Shown: piece after piece, positions 14,311 to 21,330 of the stretch
Numbering within the stretch: position 1 is the first letter of the stretch
How the letters are laid out: every line of letters starts with the position of its first letter
Translations under genes and position numbers: made by a program
Assembly: GCA_017442445.1 (NCBI GenBank)
Contig: JAFRZS010000283.1
Location: 1-21,388 of the forward strand
DNA: 21,388 nt
From: Clostridia bacterium
Lineage (GTDB): Bacteria > Bacillota > Clostridia > Oscillospirales > Acutalibacteraceae
Reading direction: 5' to 3'
The notes under the pieces: generated by a model
The model's database searches: none
Told to the model about the DNA's origin: nothing
The model's input: only the letters and a program-made list of their open reading frames with translations

Positions 14311-14437
14311 TTAGACGTCCCTACTTTCTTCTATTGGGGAAAATTTATGCACGAAAATTTATTTACATCTTACCCAACTCTTTTGGCTGAGTGCTGATGT
14401 GGCACAAAAATATATTTACATCAAACTCCAACCTTTT
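14311..14437 (-). repeat. TTTCGTGCA/AGTAGGG dispersed module (one complete, one partial copy)
   Basis: On the minus strand: GATGTAAATATATTTTTGTGCC (partial, about 14401-14422), then after 54 bases GATGTAAATAAATTTTCGTGCA (14347-14369), a hairpin formed by TCCCC and GGGGA-like arms, and AGTAGGGACGTC (14314-14325). The order is the same as at 1906-2018 on the plus strand. The last bases overlap the translation start region of mnmG. Confidence 0.65.
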
Positions 14438-14441
14438 ATGA

Positions 14442-14634
14442 TTAATGCAGAATATCGGGAGGGCGTTGCCCTCACCCGATTATAACAAATGATAATTTGC
14501 ATTTTGATATCATGATATCAAAAAAACTTTCGTGCAAACAAGGTTCTTTTTAGAATAAAGATGGCACGATTTAAAATAGGTGTGGACTTCAGTCCACCAT
14601 TCATTCTCACTCTGCATTTTGCATTCTGCATTAA
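14442..14634. repeat. Composite miniature element, 193 bp, with perfect 12-bp inverted ends
   Basis: TTAATGCAGAAT (14442-14453) and ATTCTGCATTAA (14623-14634) are perfect inverted ends. Inside, in order: GC hairpin CGG-GAGGGC-GTT-GCCCTC-AC-CCG (14456-14478); a 22-bp perfect palindrome whose half is TTTTGATATCA (14502-14523); a TTTCGTGCA module with GTTCT-TTTT-AGAAT hairpin (14525-14576); GTGTGGACTTCAGTCCACC (14580-14598); and three and a half reverse heptamers (14603-14629). No coding region is visible. With the module at 14311-14437 it fills the 330 bp between mnmE and mnmG. Confidence 0.7.
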
Positions 14635-14638
14635 ATAA

Positions 14639-16009
14639 TTATTTACCTACGCAGAACTGTGCAAAAATTTCATCAACTACCACATTTGTAGCCTTTTCGC
14701 CTGTCAGCTCTAAAAGTGCTTCAACTGCGGCTTCGGCGCAGACATTTATAGCGTCCATTGTCATGCCGATATTTATAGCTTCAAGTCCTTCCTCAACAAA
14801 GCGGAGAGCTTTTTCGCAACATACCCTCTGTCTTTCTGTTGATAACATGGCAAGAGAGGTATCAATCTTGTCTGTGCCGAGGAGAGATTCTACTGCTTGT
14901 GATAATTTGTCACAACCTTCCGAGTTCCTTGCAGACATTTCAATAATAAGATTGCAGGAATCTTTTATAGCTTCTTCGTCAATTTTTCTCTCAAGGTCGG
15001 TTTTATTTATAATTGCAATAGTCTGTTTGCCTTTGCATTTTTCTAATATAGAATAATCTTCTTCCGATAACTCGTCAGAAGCATCAAAAACAGCAAAAAC
15101 AAGGTCAGCCTGTCTGAGTTTTGTTTCTGCAAGTTCAACGCCGATAGTTTCAACAGCATCACTTGAAGAATGAATACCCGCAGTATCGGCAAGTCTTAAA
15201 ACAAGACCGCCTAATCGTACGGTTTCCTCAACAACATCTCTTGTTGTACCTGCAATCGGTGTAACGATCGAGCGTTGATGACCTGATAAAAGGTTCATAA
15301 GTGTTGATTTACCTACATTCGGCTTACCGACAATGGCAGTATTAACACCTTCAATGACGGCTCTGCCTGCATCATAGTCATCAAGTAATTTTTTTATCTT
15401 ATTTTTAACGAAATTAAAAGTTTCCGCTAATGTCGGATATTCAATTTCGGGGATTTCCTCGTCGGGATAGTCAACCCATGCCGACATATTCGCACAGACA
15501 GAAATAAGTCTGTCAGCCGCCTCGTGAATATCACGGCTTAATGCACCGTCAAGCGCTGTAACAGCAGCATTTGCCGCCTGTTCACCGTTTGCGGAGATTA
15601 TATTCATAACAGCTTCAGCTTTTGACAAATCAATTCTGCCGTTTAAAAAGGCGCGTTTTGTAAATTCACCGGCTTCGGCAGGCTGAGCACCGTTTTTCAG
15701 TACGGTTCTTAATACTCTTTGTGTGACAAAAAGACCGCCGTGGCAGGAGATTTCAACAACATCTTCACCTGTGTAGCTTTTGGGTGCTCTGAAAACGAGT
15801 GCAATCGCTTCGTCAATGACTTTATCTTCATCATATACCTTGCCGTAAGCGGCTGAATAACCCGAAAGCGCCGAGAGGGATTTTGTGCTTTTTGCTTTAA
15901 AAACCCTATCGGCAACATTTATGGCATCACTGCCTGATATTCTTATTATTCCGATACCGCCGGCACTCATAGGAGTGGCAACGGCGGCAATTGTTTTGTT
16001 ATTATTCAT
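14639..16009 (-). CDS. mnmE: tRNA uridine-5-carboxymethylaminomethyl modification GTPase MnmE (TrmE), 456 aa
   Basis: The GTPase half of the MnmE/MnmG tRNA wobble-uridine modification complex; the N-terminal domain binds a folate cofactor. TIAAVATPMSAGGIGIIRIS (6-25) is the family start, G1 is GKPNVGKS (228-235), G2 TTRD (255-258), G3 DTAG (275-278), G4 NKTD, and the catalytic C-terminal motif CVGK (453-456) is intact. The frame is open to 16042 with an upstream GTG, but ATG 16009 fits the family N-terminus. It has no clear ribosome-binding site and overlaps the glyA stop by 8 bp (16002-16009), so it is probably translated by coupling to glyA. Confidence 0.96.
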   Translation of the reverse strand: MNNNKTIAAVATPMSAGGIGIIRISGSDAINVADRVFKAKSTKSLSALSGYSAAYGKVYDEDKVIDEAIALVFRAPKSYTGEDVVEISCHGGLFVTQRVLRTVLKNGAQPAEAGEFTKRAFLNGRIDLSKAEAVMNIISANGEQAANAAVTALDGALSRDIHEAADRLISVCANMSAWVDYPDEEIPEIEYPTLAETFNFVKNKIKKLLDDYDAGRAVIEGVNTAIVGKPNVGKSTLMNLLSGHQRSIVTPIAGTTRDVVEETVRLGGLVLRLADTAGIHSSSDAVETIGVELAETKLRQADLVFAVFDASDELSEEDYSILEKCKGKQTIAIINKTDLERKIDEEAIKDSCNLIIEMSARNSEGCDKLSQAVESLLGTDKIDTSLAMLSTERQRVCCEKALRFVEEGLEAINIGMTMDAINVCAEAAVEALLELTGEKATNVVVDEIFAQFCVGK

Positions 16010-17252
16010 AAATCGGATGATTCTTGCAGATTTCTTCAACACCTGCTCTGATCATGTCAGCGCTGTTTTCAAAGTCAGTTGCAGCGAGATAGATATATTC
16101 AGCAACCTTTTCCATATCCTCAGCAGTAAAACCTCTTGAAGTTACGGCAGCAGTACCGAGTCTTACACCGCTTGTAACGAACGGTTTTTCAGGATCGTTG
16201 GGGATTGCATTTTTGTTAGCTGTGATATAAACTTCGTCAAGTCTCTTTTCAAGCTCTTTACCTGTGATACCGAGTGAACGAAGGTCAACGAGCATAAGGT
16301 GGTTATCAGTACCGCCTGAAACGAGGTTGATACCTCTCTTTGTAAGTCCGTCAGCAAGAGCTTTTGAGTTGATAAGAATCTGTTTCTGATATTCTTTGAA
16401 TTCGGGCTTCAAAGCTTCACCGAGGCAAACAGCCTTAGCAGCGATAACATGCATAAGCGGACCGCCCTGATTTCCGGGGAAGATAGCCTTATTGATAGCC
16501 GGGCCGAATTCTTCTTTTGAAAGGATAAGACCGCCTCTGGGACCTCTTAATGTTTTATGAGTTGTAGTAGTAACAACATCAGCATACGGAACGGGTGACG
16601 GATGAAGACCTGCGGCAACAAGACCTGCGATATGAGCCATATCAACCATGTAGTAAGCGCCGACTTTTTTAGCAATTTCGCCGATTCTTTTAAAGTCGAT
16701 GATTCTCGGATAAGCATATGCACCTGCAACGATGAGCTTCGGCTGATGCTCAACAGCTAATCTTTCGATTTCATCATAATCCAATACACCGTCATCGTTT
16801 ACGCCGTATGCTACGAAGTTATAGAGCTTACCTGATGCGTTAACGGGAGAACCGTGTGTGAGGTGTCCGCCGTGAGCAAGGTTAAGACCTAAAACTGTAT
16901 CACCGACATTGATAAGTGCTGAATAAGCAGCCATATTAGCCTGAGCGCCTGAGTGGGGCTGAACATTAGCACAGTCAGCGCCGAAAAGCTTACAAGCTCT
17001 TTCAATTGCAAGATTTTCAACGATGTCAACACATTCGCAACCGCCGTAATATCTTTTTGACGGATAACCTTCTGCATATTTGTTTGTAAGAACACTGCCC
17101 ATAGCAGCCATAACTGCGGGGGAAACGATGTTTTCTGATGCGATAAGCTCAATGTTTCTTCTCTGACGAATGAGCTCCTTGTTCATAGCTTCGCCAACTT
17201 CGGGGTCAACATTTGTGACAAAACCGATAGAGTCAAGCATTTTTCCTAACAT
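16002..17252 (-). CDS. glyA: Serine hydroxymethyltransferase, 416 aa
   Basis: A PLP enzyme that converts serine and THF to glycine and 5,10-methylene-THF, the main one-carbon source of the cell. The PLP lysine lies in TTTTHKTLRGPRGG (K233 with this start); NKYAEGYPSKRYYGGCE (57-73) and VDMAHIAGLVAAGLHP (203-218) are family signatures and the length is normal. The frame opens at 17261, but ATG 17252 is preferred because GGAAGG (about 17261-17266 on the complement) is then 9 bases upstream, while the first ATG touches it. A perfect consensus promoter lies upstream. It overlaps mnmE by 8 bp. Confidence 0.97.
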   Translation of the reverse strand: MLGKMLDSIGFVTNVDPEVGEAMNKELIRQRRNIELIASENIVSPAVMAAMGSVLTNKYAEGYPSKRYYGGCECVDIVENLAIERACKLFGADCANVQPHSGAQANMAAYSALINVGDTVLGLNLAHGGHLTHGSPVNASGKLYNFVAYGVNDDGVLDYDEIERLAVEHQPKLIVAGAYAYPRIIDFKRIGEIAKKVGAYYMVDMAHIAGLVAAGLHPSPVPYADVVTTTTHKTLRGPRGGLILSKEEFGPAINKAIFPGNQGGPLMHVIAAKAVCLGEALKPEFKEYQKQILINSKALADGLTKRGINLVSGGTDNHLMLVDLRSLGITGKELEKRLDEVYITANKNAIPNDPEKPFVTSGVRLGTAAVTSRGFTAEDMEKVAEYIYLAATDFENSADMIRAGVEEICKNHPIYE

Positions 17253-17291
17253 TTTTATCATCCTTCCGATAGAATAAATTTAATCCTTACA

Positions 17292-17320
17292 ATTATACTG
17301 TTTTTTTAACAATATGTCAA
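17292..17320 (-). promoter_or_regulatory. Perfect-consensus sigma-A promoter for glyA
   Basis: On the minus strand, TTGACA (17315-17320), exactly 17 bases and TATAAT (17292-17297). This is the exact consensus, 40 bp upstream of the glyA start. It probably drives glyA-mnmE and, by read-through, mnmG-rsmG. A very strong constitutive promoter suits a housekeeping operon. Confidence 0.85.
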
Positions 17321-17366
17321 TCTTATGTTTTCACCAAGAAAAAAGGCGGAAATCGTCATTAAAAGA

Positions 17367-17395
17367 TTGACTTTTTACAAAAAAAAGTATATTAT
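17367..17395 (+). promoter_or_regulatory. Sigma-A-type promoter for the oxidoreductase/glyQS operon
   Basis: TTGACT (17367-17372), 17 bases and TATTAT (17390-17395), about 42 bp upstream of ATG 17437. It is divergent from the glyA promoter, with 46 bp between the two -35 boxes. No T-box or riboswitch-like leader fits in the short 5' UTR. Confidence 0.75.
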
Positions 17396-17436
17396 TGTAT
17401 GCGTATAGATATCTACTCAGAAAAGGAGTTTTAGTT

Positions 17437-18513
17437 ATGAGTAAGTTAAGAGTAGCGATCATCGGTACAGGCGGTATCAGCCGCGAACATATGCAGGGAT
17501 ATCTTGCATTACCCGAAGATGTTGAAGTTGTAGGTCTTTGCGATATCGACGAAGAAAAAGTTCGTAATTACGCAAAGAATTACGGTATTGACGAAAAATG
17601 TGTTTATTTTGATTACCGTAAAATGCTCGCAGAAGTTAAGCCCGACGCAGTAAGTGTCTGCACATGGAACGCAGAACACAAGCCGGCAACTATCGCAGCA
17701 CTTGAAGCAGGTGCAAATGTACTTTGCGAAAAGCCGATGGCTATGAATACTGCAGAAGCTATGGAAATGGAAGCAGTTGCAAAGAAGACAGGCAAACTTT
17801 TAATGGTTGGCTTTGTAAGACGTTTCGGCAACGATGCTGAAGTTCTTACTGACTTCATCAAAGGCGGCACATTAGGTGAACTTTACTATGCAAAAGCTAC
17901 ATACCTTCGCCGTAACGGTTGGCCGGGCGGCTGGTTTGGTGATAAAGAATATTCAGGCGGCGGACCTGTTATTGACCTTGGTATTCATGTTATGGACTTG
18001 GTTCGTTACCTTGCAGGTAATCCGAAGCCGGTATCAGTATTCGCAGCAACTTATGATAATCTCGGACCCAACAGAGCAGTTGGCGGCAGAGGTGCATGGA
18101 CATCTTCTTCACATAAGAAGAAAGATTATAAATACAATGTTGAAGACTTTGCATCAGCAATGATCAGATTTGATTCAGGTCTTACATTGTCTCTTGAAAC
18201 AAGCTTCAACCTCAATATCAAAAAGGATGTCGGAAACATTGAGCTTTTCGGTACAAAGGGCGGCGCTTCAGTTTCTCCCGAAGTTGAAATCTATACAGAC
18301 ATTAACGGCCGTTTTGTTGATGTTACACCTTTCGGTGAAACAGCATTGAGCTTTAACGGACTTTTCGCAAGAGAGATCGCTCATTTTGTTGACTGTGCAA
18401 AGAACGGCGCACCCTGCAGAGTTTCACCTGCTGACGGTGTTACACTTATGAGAATGATCGATGCTATCTATGAATCAGCAGCAACAGGTCACGAAGTTGA
18501 GATTAAATACTAA
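17437..18513 (+). CDS. Gfo/Idh/MocA-family NAD(P)-dependent oxidoreductase, 358 aa
   Basis: A cytoplasmic dehydrogenase with an N-terminal Rossmann domain and a C-terminal substrate domain; the family oxidises sugars, inositols and related polyols. GTGGIS (10-15) binds the dinucleotide, VVGLCDIDEEK (31-41) carries the acid that typically favours NAD (D36), EKP (98-100) holds the conserved catalytic lysine, and GGGPVIDLGIHVMD (174-187) supplies the D/H pair near the active site. ATG 17437 has AAAGGAG at the right distance; the extra 14 in-frame codons upstream overlap the promoter. It is 17 bp upstream of glyQS, probably one transcript. The substrate is unknown; nothing nearby suggests a sugar pathway. 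Confidence 0.88.
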   Translation: MSKLRVAIIGTGGISREHMQGYLALPEDVEVVGLCDIDEEKVRNYAKNYGIDEKCVYFDYRKMLAEVKPDAVSVCTWNAEHKPATIAALEAGANVLCEKPMAMNTAEAMEMEAVAKKTGKLLMVGFVRRFGNDAEVLTDFIKGGTLGELYYAKATYLRRNGWPGGWFGDKEYSGGGPVIDLGIHVMDLVRYLAGNPKPVSVFAATYDNLGPNRAVGGRGAWTSSSHKKKDYKYNVEDFASAMIRFDSGLTLSLETSFNLNIKKDVGNIELFGTKGGASVSPEVEIYTDINGRFVDVTPFGETALSFNGLFAREIAHFVDCAKNGAPCRVSPADGVTLMRMIDAIYESAATGHEVEIKY

Positions 18514-18530
18514 TAAAAAGGAATTTATTT

Positions 18531-19910
18531 ATGCTTAATACAGAAAAAACAATGGAAAAAATCGTTGCACTCTGCAAAGGCAGAGGCTTCGTATATGCAG
18601 GTAGTGAAATCTACGGCGGACTTGCAAACTCATGGGATTACGGTCCCTTAGGTGTTGAGTTCAAAAATAATGTAAAGGCTGCATGGTGGCAGAAATTTGT
18701 TCGTGAAAATCCCTACAACGTAGGTCTTGATTCAGCTATAATTATGAATCCTCAGACATGGGTTGCATCAGGTCATGTAGGCGGTTTCTCCGATCCTCTT
18801 ATGGACTGTAAAGAATGTAAGACCCGTCACCGTGCCGACAAGCTCATTGAAGATACAGGTGTTAATCCTGCAGGCTGGAGCTTTGAAGAAATGTCAAAGT
18901 ATATTGAGGAAAACAACATCGTTTGTCCCAACTGCGGTAAACAGGATTTCACAGATATCCGTAAGTTTAATCTTATGTTCAAGACATATCAGGGTGTTAC
19001 AGAGGACGCGAAGAATGAGCTTTATCTCCGTCCCGAAACAGCACAGGGTATTTTCGTAAACTTCCTGAATGTTCAGCGTACAACAAGACGCAAGATTCCC
19101 TTTGGTGTATGCCAGATAGGTAAGTCATTCCGTAATGAAATCACTCCCGGTAACTTCATTTTCAGAACAAGAGAATTTGAACAGATGGAGCTTGAATTCT
19201 TCTGCAAACCCGGAACAGAGCTTGATTGGTTTGCATACTGGAAAGACTATTGCCACAAGTGGTTATTAAGCCTTGGTGTAAGAGAAGAAAATCTTCGTCT
19301 TCGCGATCACGAACAGGAAGAGCTTTCACACTATTCAAATGCAACAACAGACTTTGAGTTCTTATTCCCGTTCGGTTGGGGTGAACTCTGGGGTGTTGCT
19401 TCAAGAACAAACTTTGACCTTACACAGCATCAGAATACATCAAACAAATCTCTTGAGTATTTTGACCAGGTAACAGGCGAAAAATATTTACCCTATGTTA
19501 TCGAGCCGTCACTCGGCGCAGACAGAGTTGCATTGGCATTCCTTTGCGATGCTTATGACGAAGAAGTTGTTGATGCTGAAAAAGGCGACACAAGAGTTGT
19601 TCTTCGTCTTCATCCCGCATTGGCACCTGTAAAGGCAGCAATTCTTCCGCTTTCAAAGAAATTGTCTGATGATGCTATGAAGGTTTATGAAAATCTTGCA
19701 AAGAAATTCAATGTTGAATTTGATGACGCAGGTTCAATCGGTAAGCGTTATCGCAGACAGGACGAAATCGGTACTCCTATTTGTATCACATTTGACTTTG
19801 AGTCACTTGAAGACAACTGTGTAACAGTTCGTGACAGAGACACAATGGAGCAGGTAAGACTTCCGATTGACGAGCTTGAAAAATATATTCAGGATAAACT
19901 TGTATTTTAA
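18531..19910 (+). CDS. glyQS: Glycyl-tRNA synthetase, single-chain (alpha2) type
   Basis: A class II aminoacyl-tRNA synthetase charging tRNA-Gly. It is the homodimeric eukaryote/archaea-like form found in many Firmicutes, not the GlyQ/GlyS alpha-beta type. A zinc-ribbon-like pair, CKEC (93-96) and CPNC (132-135), is visible; motif 2 starts FRNEITPGNFIFRTREFEQM (200-219), motif 3 is GADRVALAFL (329-338) and the C-terminal anticodon-binding domain is complete. 459 aa is normal for this type. AAAGGAA precedes ATG 18531. There is no T-box; it follows the oxidoreductase by 17 bp and precedes the lipoprotein by 12 bp. Confidence 0.96.
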   Translation: MLNTEKTMEKIVALCKGRGFVYAGSEIYGGLANSWDYGPLGVEFKNNVKAAWWQKFVRENPYNVGLDSAIIMNPQTWVASGHVGGFSDPLMDCKECKTRHRADKLIEDTGVNPAGWSFEEMSKYIEENNIVCPNCGKQDFTDIRKFNLMFKTYQGVTEDAKNELYLRPETAQGIFVNFLNVQRTTRRKIPFGVCQIGKSFRNEITPGNFIFRTREFEQMELEFFCKPGTELDWFAYWKDYCHKWLLSLGVREENLRLRDHEQEELSHYSNATTDFEFLFPFGWGELWGVASRTNFDLTQHQNTSNKSLEYFDQVTGEKYLPYVIEPSLGADRVALAFLCDAYDEEVVDAEKGDTRVVLRLHPALAPVKAAILPLSKKLSDDAMKVYENLAKKFNVEFDDAGSIGKRYRRQDEIGTPICITFDFESLEDNCVTVRDRDTMEQVRLPIDELEKYIQDKLVF

Positions 19911-19922
19911 GGAGAAAGAAAA

Positions 19923-20294
19923 ATGAAAAAAGTAATTGCAGTTTTATTAGCAGTTGTATTGATTTTTTCGTTGGCAGGTTGTGGTTCAAAAGACGGACTT
20001 ACAACAAATAAGGTTTTGAAGATTGCCGAAAAAATTGAAAAAGGTAAGGAAATTGACAAATCTGATTTCGACGGTTATGAGTGTGAGGAATCTGAAAATG
20101 TTTACAAAACATACACTTATACAATTGACGATCAGACAAGTGTTATCATAACAACTGATAAGAAGACAGGCGAAACACTCGGCGTATATCTTTTCCAGGG
20201 TTCAAAGTATATCAACATCAAAGAAGGTAAGGAAAAGGTTAAAGCATGGCTTGACGAAAATGCAAAGTCTGTTGAAGTAAAAGAATCCAAATAA
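19923..20294 (+). CDS. Small secreted lipoprotein of unknown function, 123 aa
   Basis: A lipoprotein signal peptide is clear: MKK, a hydrophobic stretch VIAVLLAVVLIFS (4-16) and the lipobox LAGC with C20 as the lipidated cysteine, so the mature protein should sit on the outer face of the membrane. The mature part is about 100 residues, lysine- and glutamate-rich, with YKTYTYTIDDQTSVIITTDK and GETLGVYLFQG likely forming a small beta structure. No enzymatic motif is visible. AAGGAGA lies 7 bases before the ATG. It is 12 bp after glyQS and ends at a strong terminator, so it is the last gene of that operon. Confidence 0.8.
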   Translation: MKKVIAVLLAVVLIFSLAGCGSKDGLTTNKVLKIAEKIEKGKEIDKSDFDGYECEESENVYKTYTYTIDDQTSVIITTDKKTGETLGVYLFQGSKYINIKEGKEKVKAWLDENAKSVEVKESK

Positions 20295-20327
20295 AAAAAG
20301 ATGGGCTGTAAACAGCCCATCTTTTTT
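20294..20327 (+). terminator. Intrinsic terminator after the lipoprotein gene
   Basis: AAAAAAGATGGGCTGT pairs with ACAGCCCATCTTTTTT around a 2-base centre, giving a long perfect stem. It begins at the last base of the stop codon. Confidence 0.92.
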
Positions 20328-20380
20328 AATGCAGAAAGCAGAGTGCAGAACGCAGAATGTCGGGTGCTGCGCTCTGCATT
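20328..20380. repeat. Miniature inverted-repeat element, 53 bp, with heptamer array
   Basis: AATGCAGA (20328-20335) is inverted as TCTGCATT (20373-20380). Four 7-bp units (GCAGAAA, GCAGAGT, GCAGAAC, GCAGAAT) fill exactly 20331-20358, then GTCGGGTGCTGCGC. It starts one base after the terminator U tract. Confidence 0.65.
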
Positions 20381-20383
20381 TTA

Positions 20384-20454
20384 TGACGGTCCCACTTTCT
20401 TTTAATGGGAAATCTTTTTGCACGAAAGTTTATTTTGATATCATGATATCAAAA
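20384..20454 (-). repeat. TTTCGTGCA/AGT(G)GGG module plus 22-bp palindrome
   Basis: On the minus strand: a 22-bp perfect palindrome with half TTTTGATATCA (20433-20454, identical to 14502-14523), then AAACTTTCGTGCAAAAAGAT, the hairpin TCCCA...TGGGA and AAAGTGGGACCGTC. Here the hairpin arms are TCCCA/TGGGA instead of GTTCT/AGAAC. Beyond 20460 to the next gene I see no other feature except a possible weak promoter, TTGTAT (20531-20536), 17 bases, TAAAAT (20554-20559). Confidence 0.65.
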
Positions 20455-20596
20455 TCATCAAAATAAAACAGACAATTTTAGTGTGAGTTTTTTTGATTTT
20501 TTTCGTGTAATAAATGTAGGGGAAATGCACTTGTATAATCACATGAAATATTGTAAAATGAAATTGATTAAAAGATAAAGTCAGGAGGTAATGATT

Positions 20597-21169
20597 ATGT
20601 TAAATGAAAACATAGCTAAAAAGAAAATACTTAAAGGAATGTCAATAATAGCTTTAGTTTGTTTGATTTTGGGCATTTGGGTGTGTGAAAATAAAATTTT
20701 TGCAATTATTATAGGTTCAATTGAGGTAGTATTGTTGGCGATTTTGTGCATACCTGTATTTGTTAAAAAGGTTGAAGAAAGCGATTTAAATATAATAAAA
20801 AAATTGTTAGTAATAACTTCAACTACAACTTTGTCATTTATGCTGATAGGTTCAAATGAAGCAGGAAAAACAATCGGAAAAAAGGTCTTGGTTTTTGCAA
20901 TTGCTTTAGTTGTTGCTTTTGTGTTTTTCCTGTTGTTAAATTTGCTTGTAAAAAAGGAGCCGAAGGATAAAGATTTTTCTCAAAAAACAGCAAAGAAAAA
21001 ATCCGCGATTTCCGCTATGATTACGGCTGCAGTAGTTATGCTGTTACGTCACGTTTTTCCTAATATAGTATTATATGCTCCGTCACTCGTTGCTTTCGGG
21101 GGCGCTTTGCTTTTTATGGTATTTTTCCATGTGGTGTTTGTAACATACAAAGCAAAAAAATCTGATTAA
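20597..21169 (+). CDS. Hypothetical integral membrane protein, 190 aa, about six segments
   Basis: Not recognised. Six hydrophobic segments are visible (starting near GMSIIALVCLILGIW, IFAIIIGSIEVVLLAIL, LLVITSTTTLSFMLIG, VLVFAIALVVAFVFFLLL, AMITAAVVMLLRHVF and YAPSLVAFGGALLFMVFF), separated by short lysine-rich loops, the longest being KKEPKDKDFSQKTAKKK. No catalytic or transport motif stands out. Start 20597 is preferred to the ATG at 20591 because AGGAGG (20583-20588) is then 8 bases upstream. It is monocistronic, flanked by repeats and followed by two hairpins. Confidence 0.7.
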   Translation: MLNENIAKKKILKGMSIIALVCLILGIWVCENKIFAIIIGSIEVVLLAILCIPVFVKKVEESDLNIIKKLLVITSTTTLSFMLIGSNEAGKTIGKKVLVFAIALVVAFVFFLLLNLLVKKEPKDKDFSQKTAKKKSAISAMITAAVVMLLRHVFPNIVLYAPSLVAFGGALLFMVFFHVVFVTYKAKKSD

Positions 21170-21176
21170 TAAAAAA

Positions 21177-21201
21177 GGGGAACCCCCGGCGAGGGTTCCC
21201 C
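21177..21201 (+). terminator. Strong hairpin downstream of the membrane-protein gene
   Basis: GGGGAACCC (21177-21185) pairs perfectly with GGGTTCCCC (21193-21201) around a 7-base loop. It has A-rich sequence before it but no U tract after it on the plus strand, so on that strand it is better viewed as an mRNA end-stabilising hairpin. Read on the minus strand it is followed by TTTTTT and could terminate. Confidence 0.6.
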
Positions 21202-21207
21202 ACGAAA

Positions 21208-21231
21208 CAACAGTCCACCGGACTGTTTTTT
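21208..21231 (+). terminator. Intrinsic terminator
   Basis: ACAGTCC (21210-21216), loop ACC, GGACTGT (21220-21226), then TTTTT. It lies 40 bp downstream of the membrane-protein stop codon and is the likely true transcription end. Confidence 0.85.
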
Positions 21232-21259
21232 CTCCCCTCCTGCGCTTTTAGAAGTATAA

Positions 21260-21330
21260 GGTGTTTCGCTGTCTGCGGACAGCGACAAAAGGCTCTGCCT
21301 CTTGACACCGTGACCTTTTGTAAAAGGTCA
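21260..21330. repeat. Multi-stem structured intergenic element near the window end
   Basis: GGTGT (21260-21264) and ACACC (21305-21309) enclose two hairpins, CGCTGTC-TGCG-GACAGCG (21267-21284) and AGGC-TCT-GCCT (21290-21300). A fourth stem, TGACCTTTT-GT-AAAAGGTCA (21311-21330), follows. It resembles structured intergenic sequences common in gut Clostridia (from memory). The last bases (about 21370-21388) look like the start of another GC-rich hairpin of the GGGTGTGGGT kind, cut by the window end. Confidence 0.5.

Noticed and set aside
14309..14638. Replication origin in the AT-rich repeat gap
   Set aside because: TTATGCACG at 14346 and TGTGGATGT at about 10499 resemble DnaA boxes, but each is single and imperfect and the first belongs to a dispersed module. 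No dnaA gene or box cluster is seen.
17253..17436. Glycine riboswitch or T-box upstream of glyA or glyQS
   Set aside because: Promoters lie within about 40 bp of both start codons, leaving no room for a leader aptamer, and no T-box motif was found before serS or glyQS.
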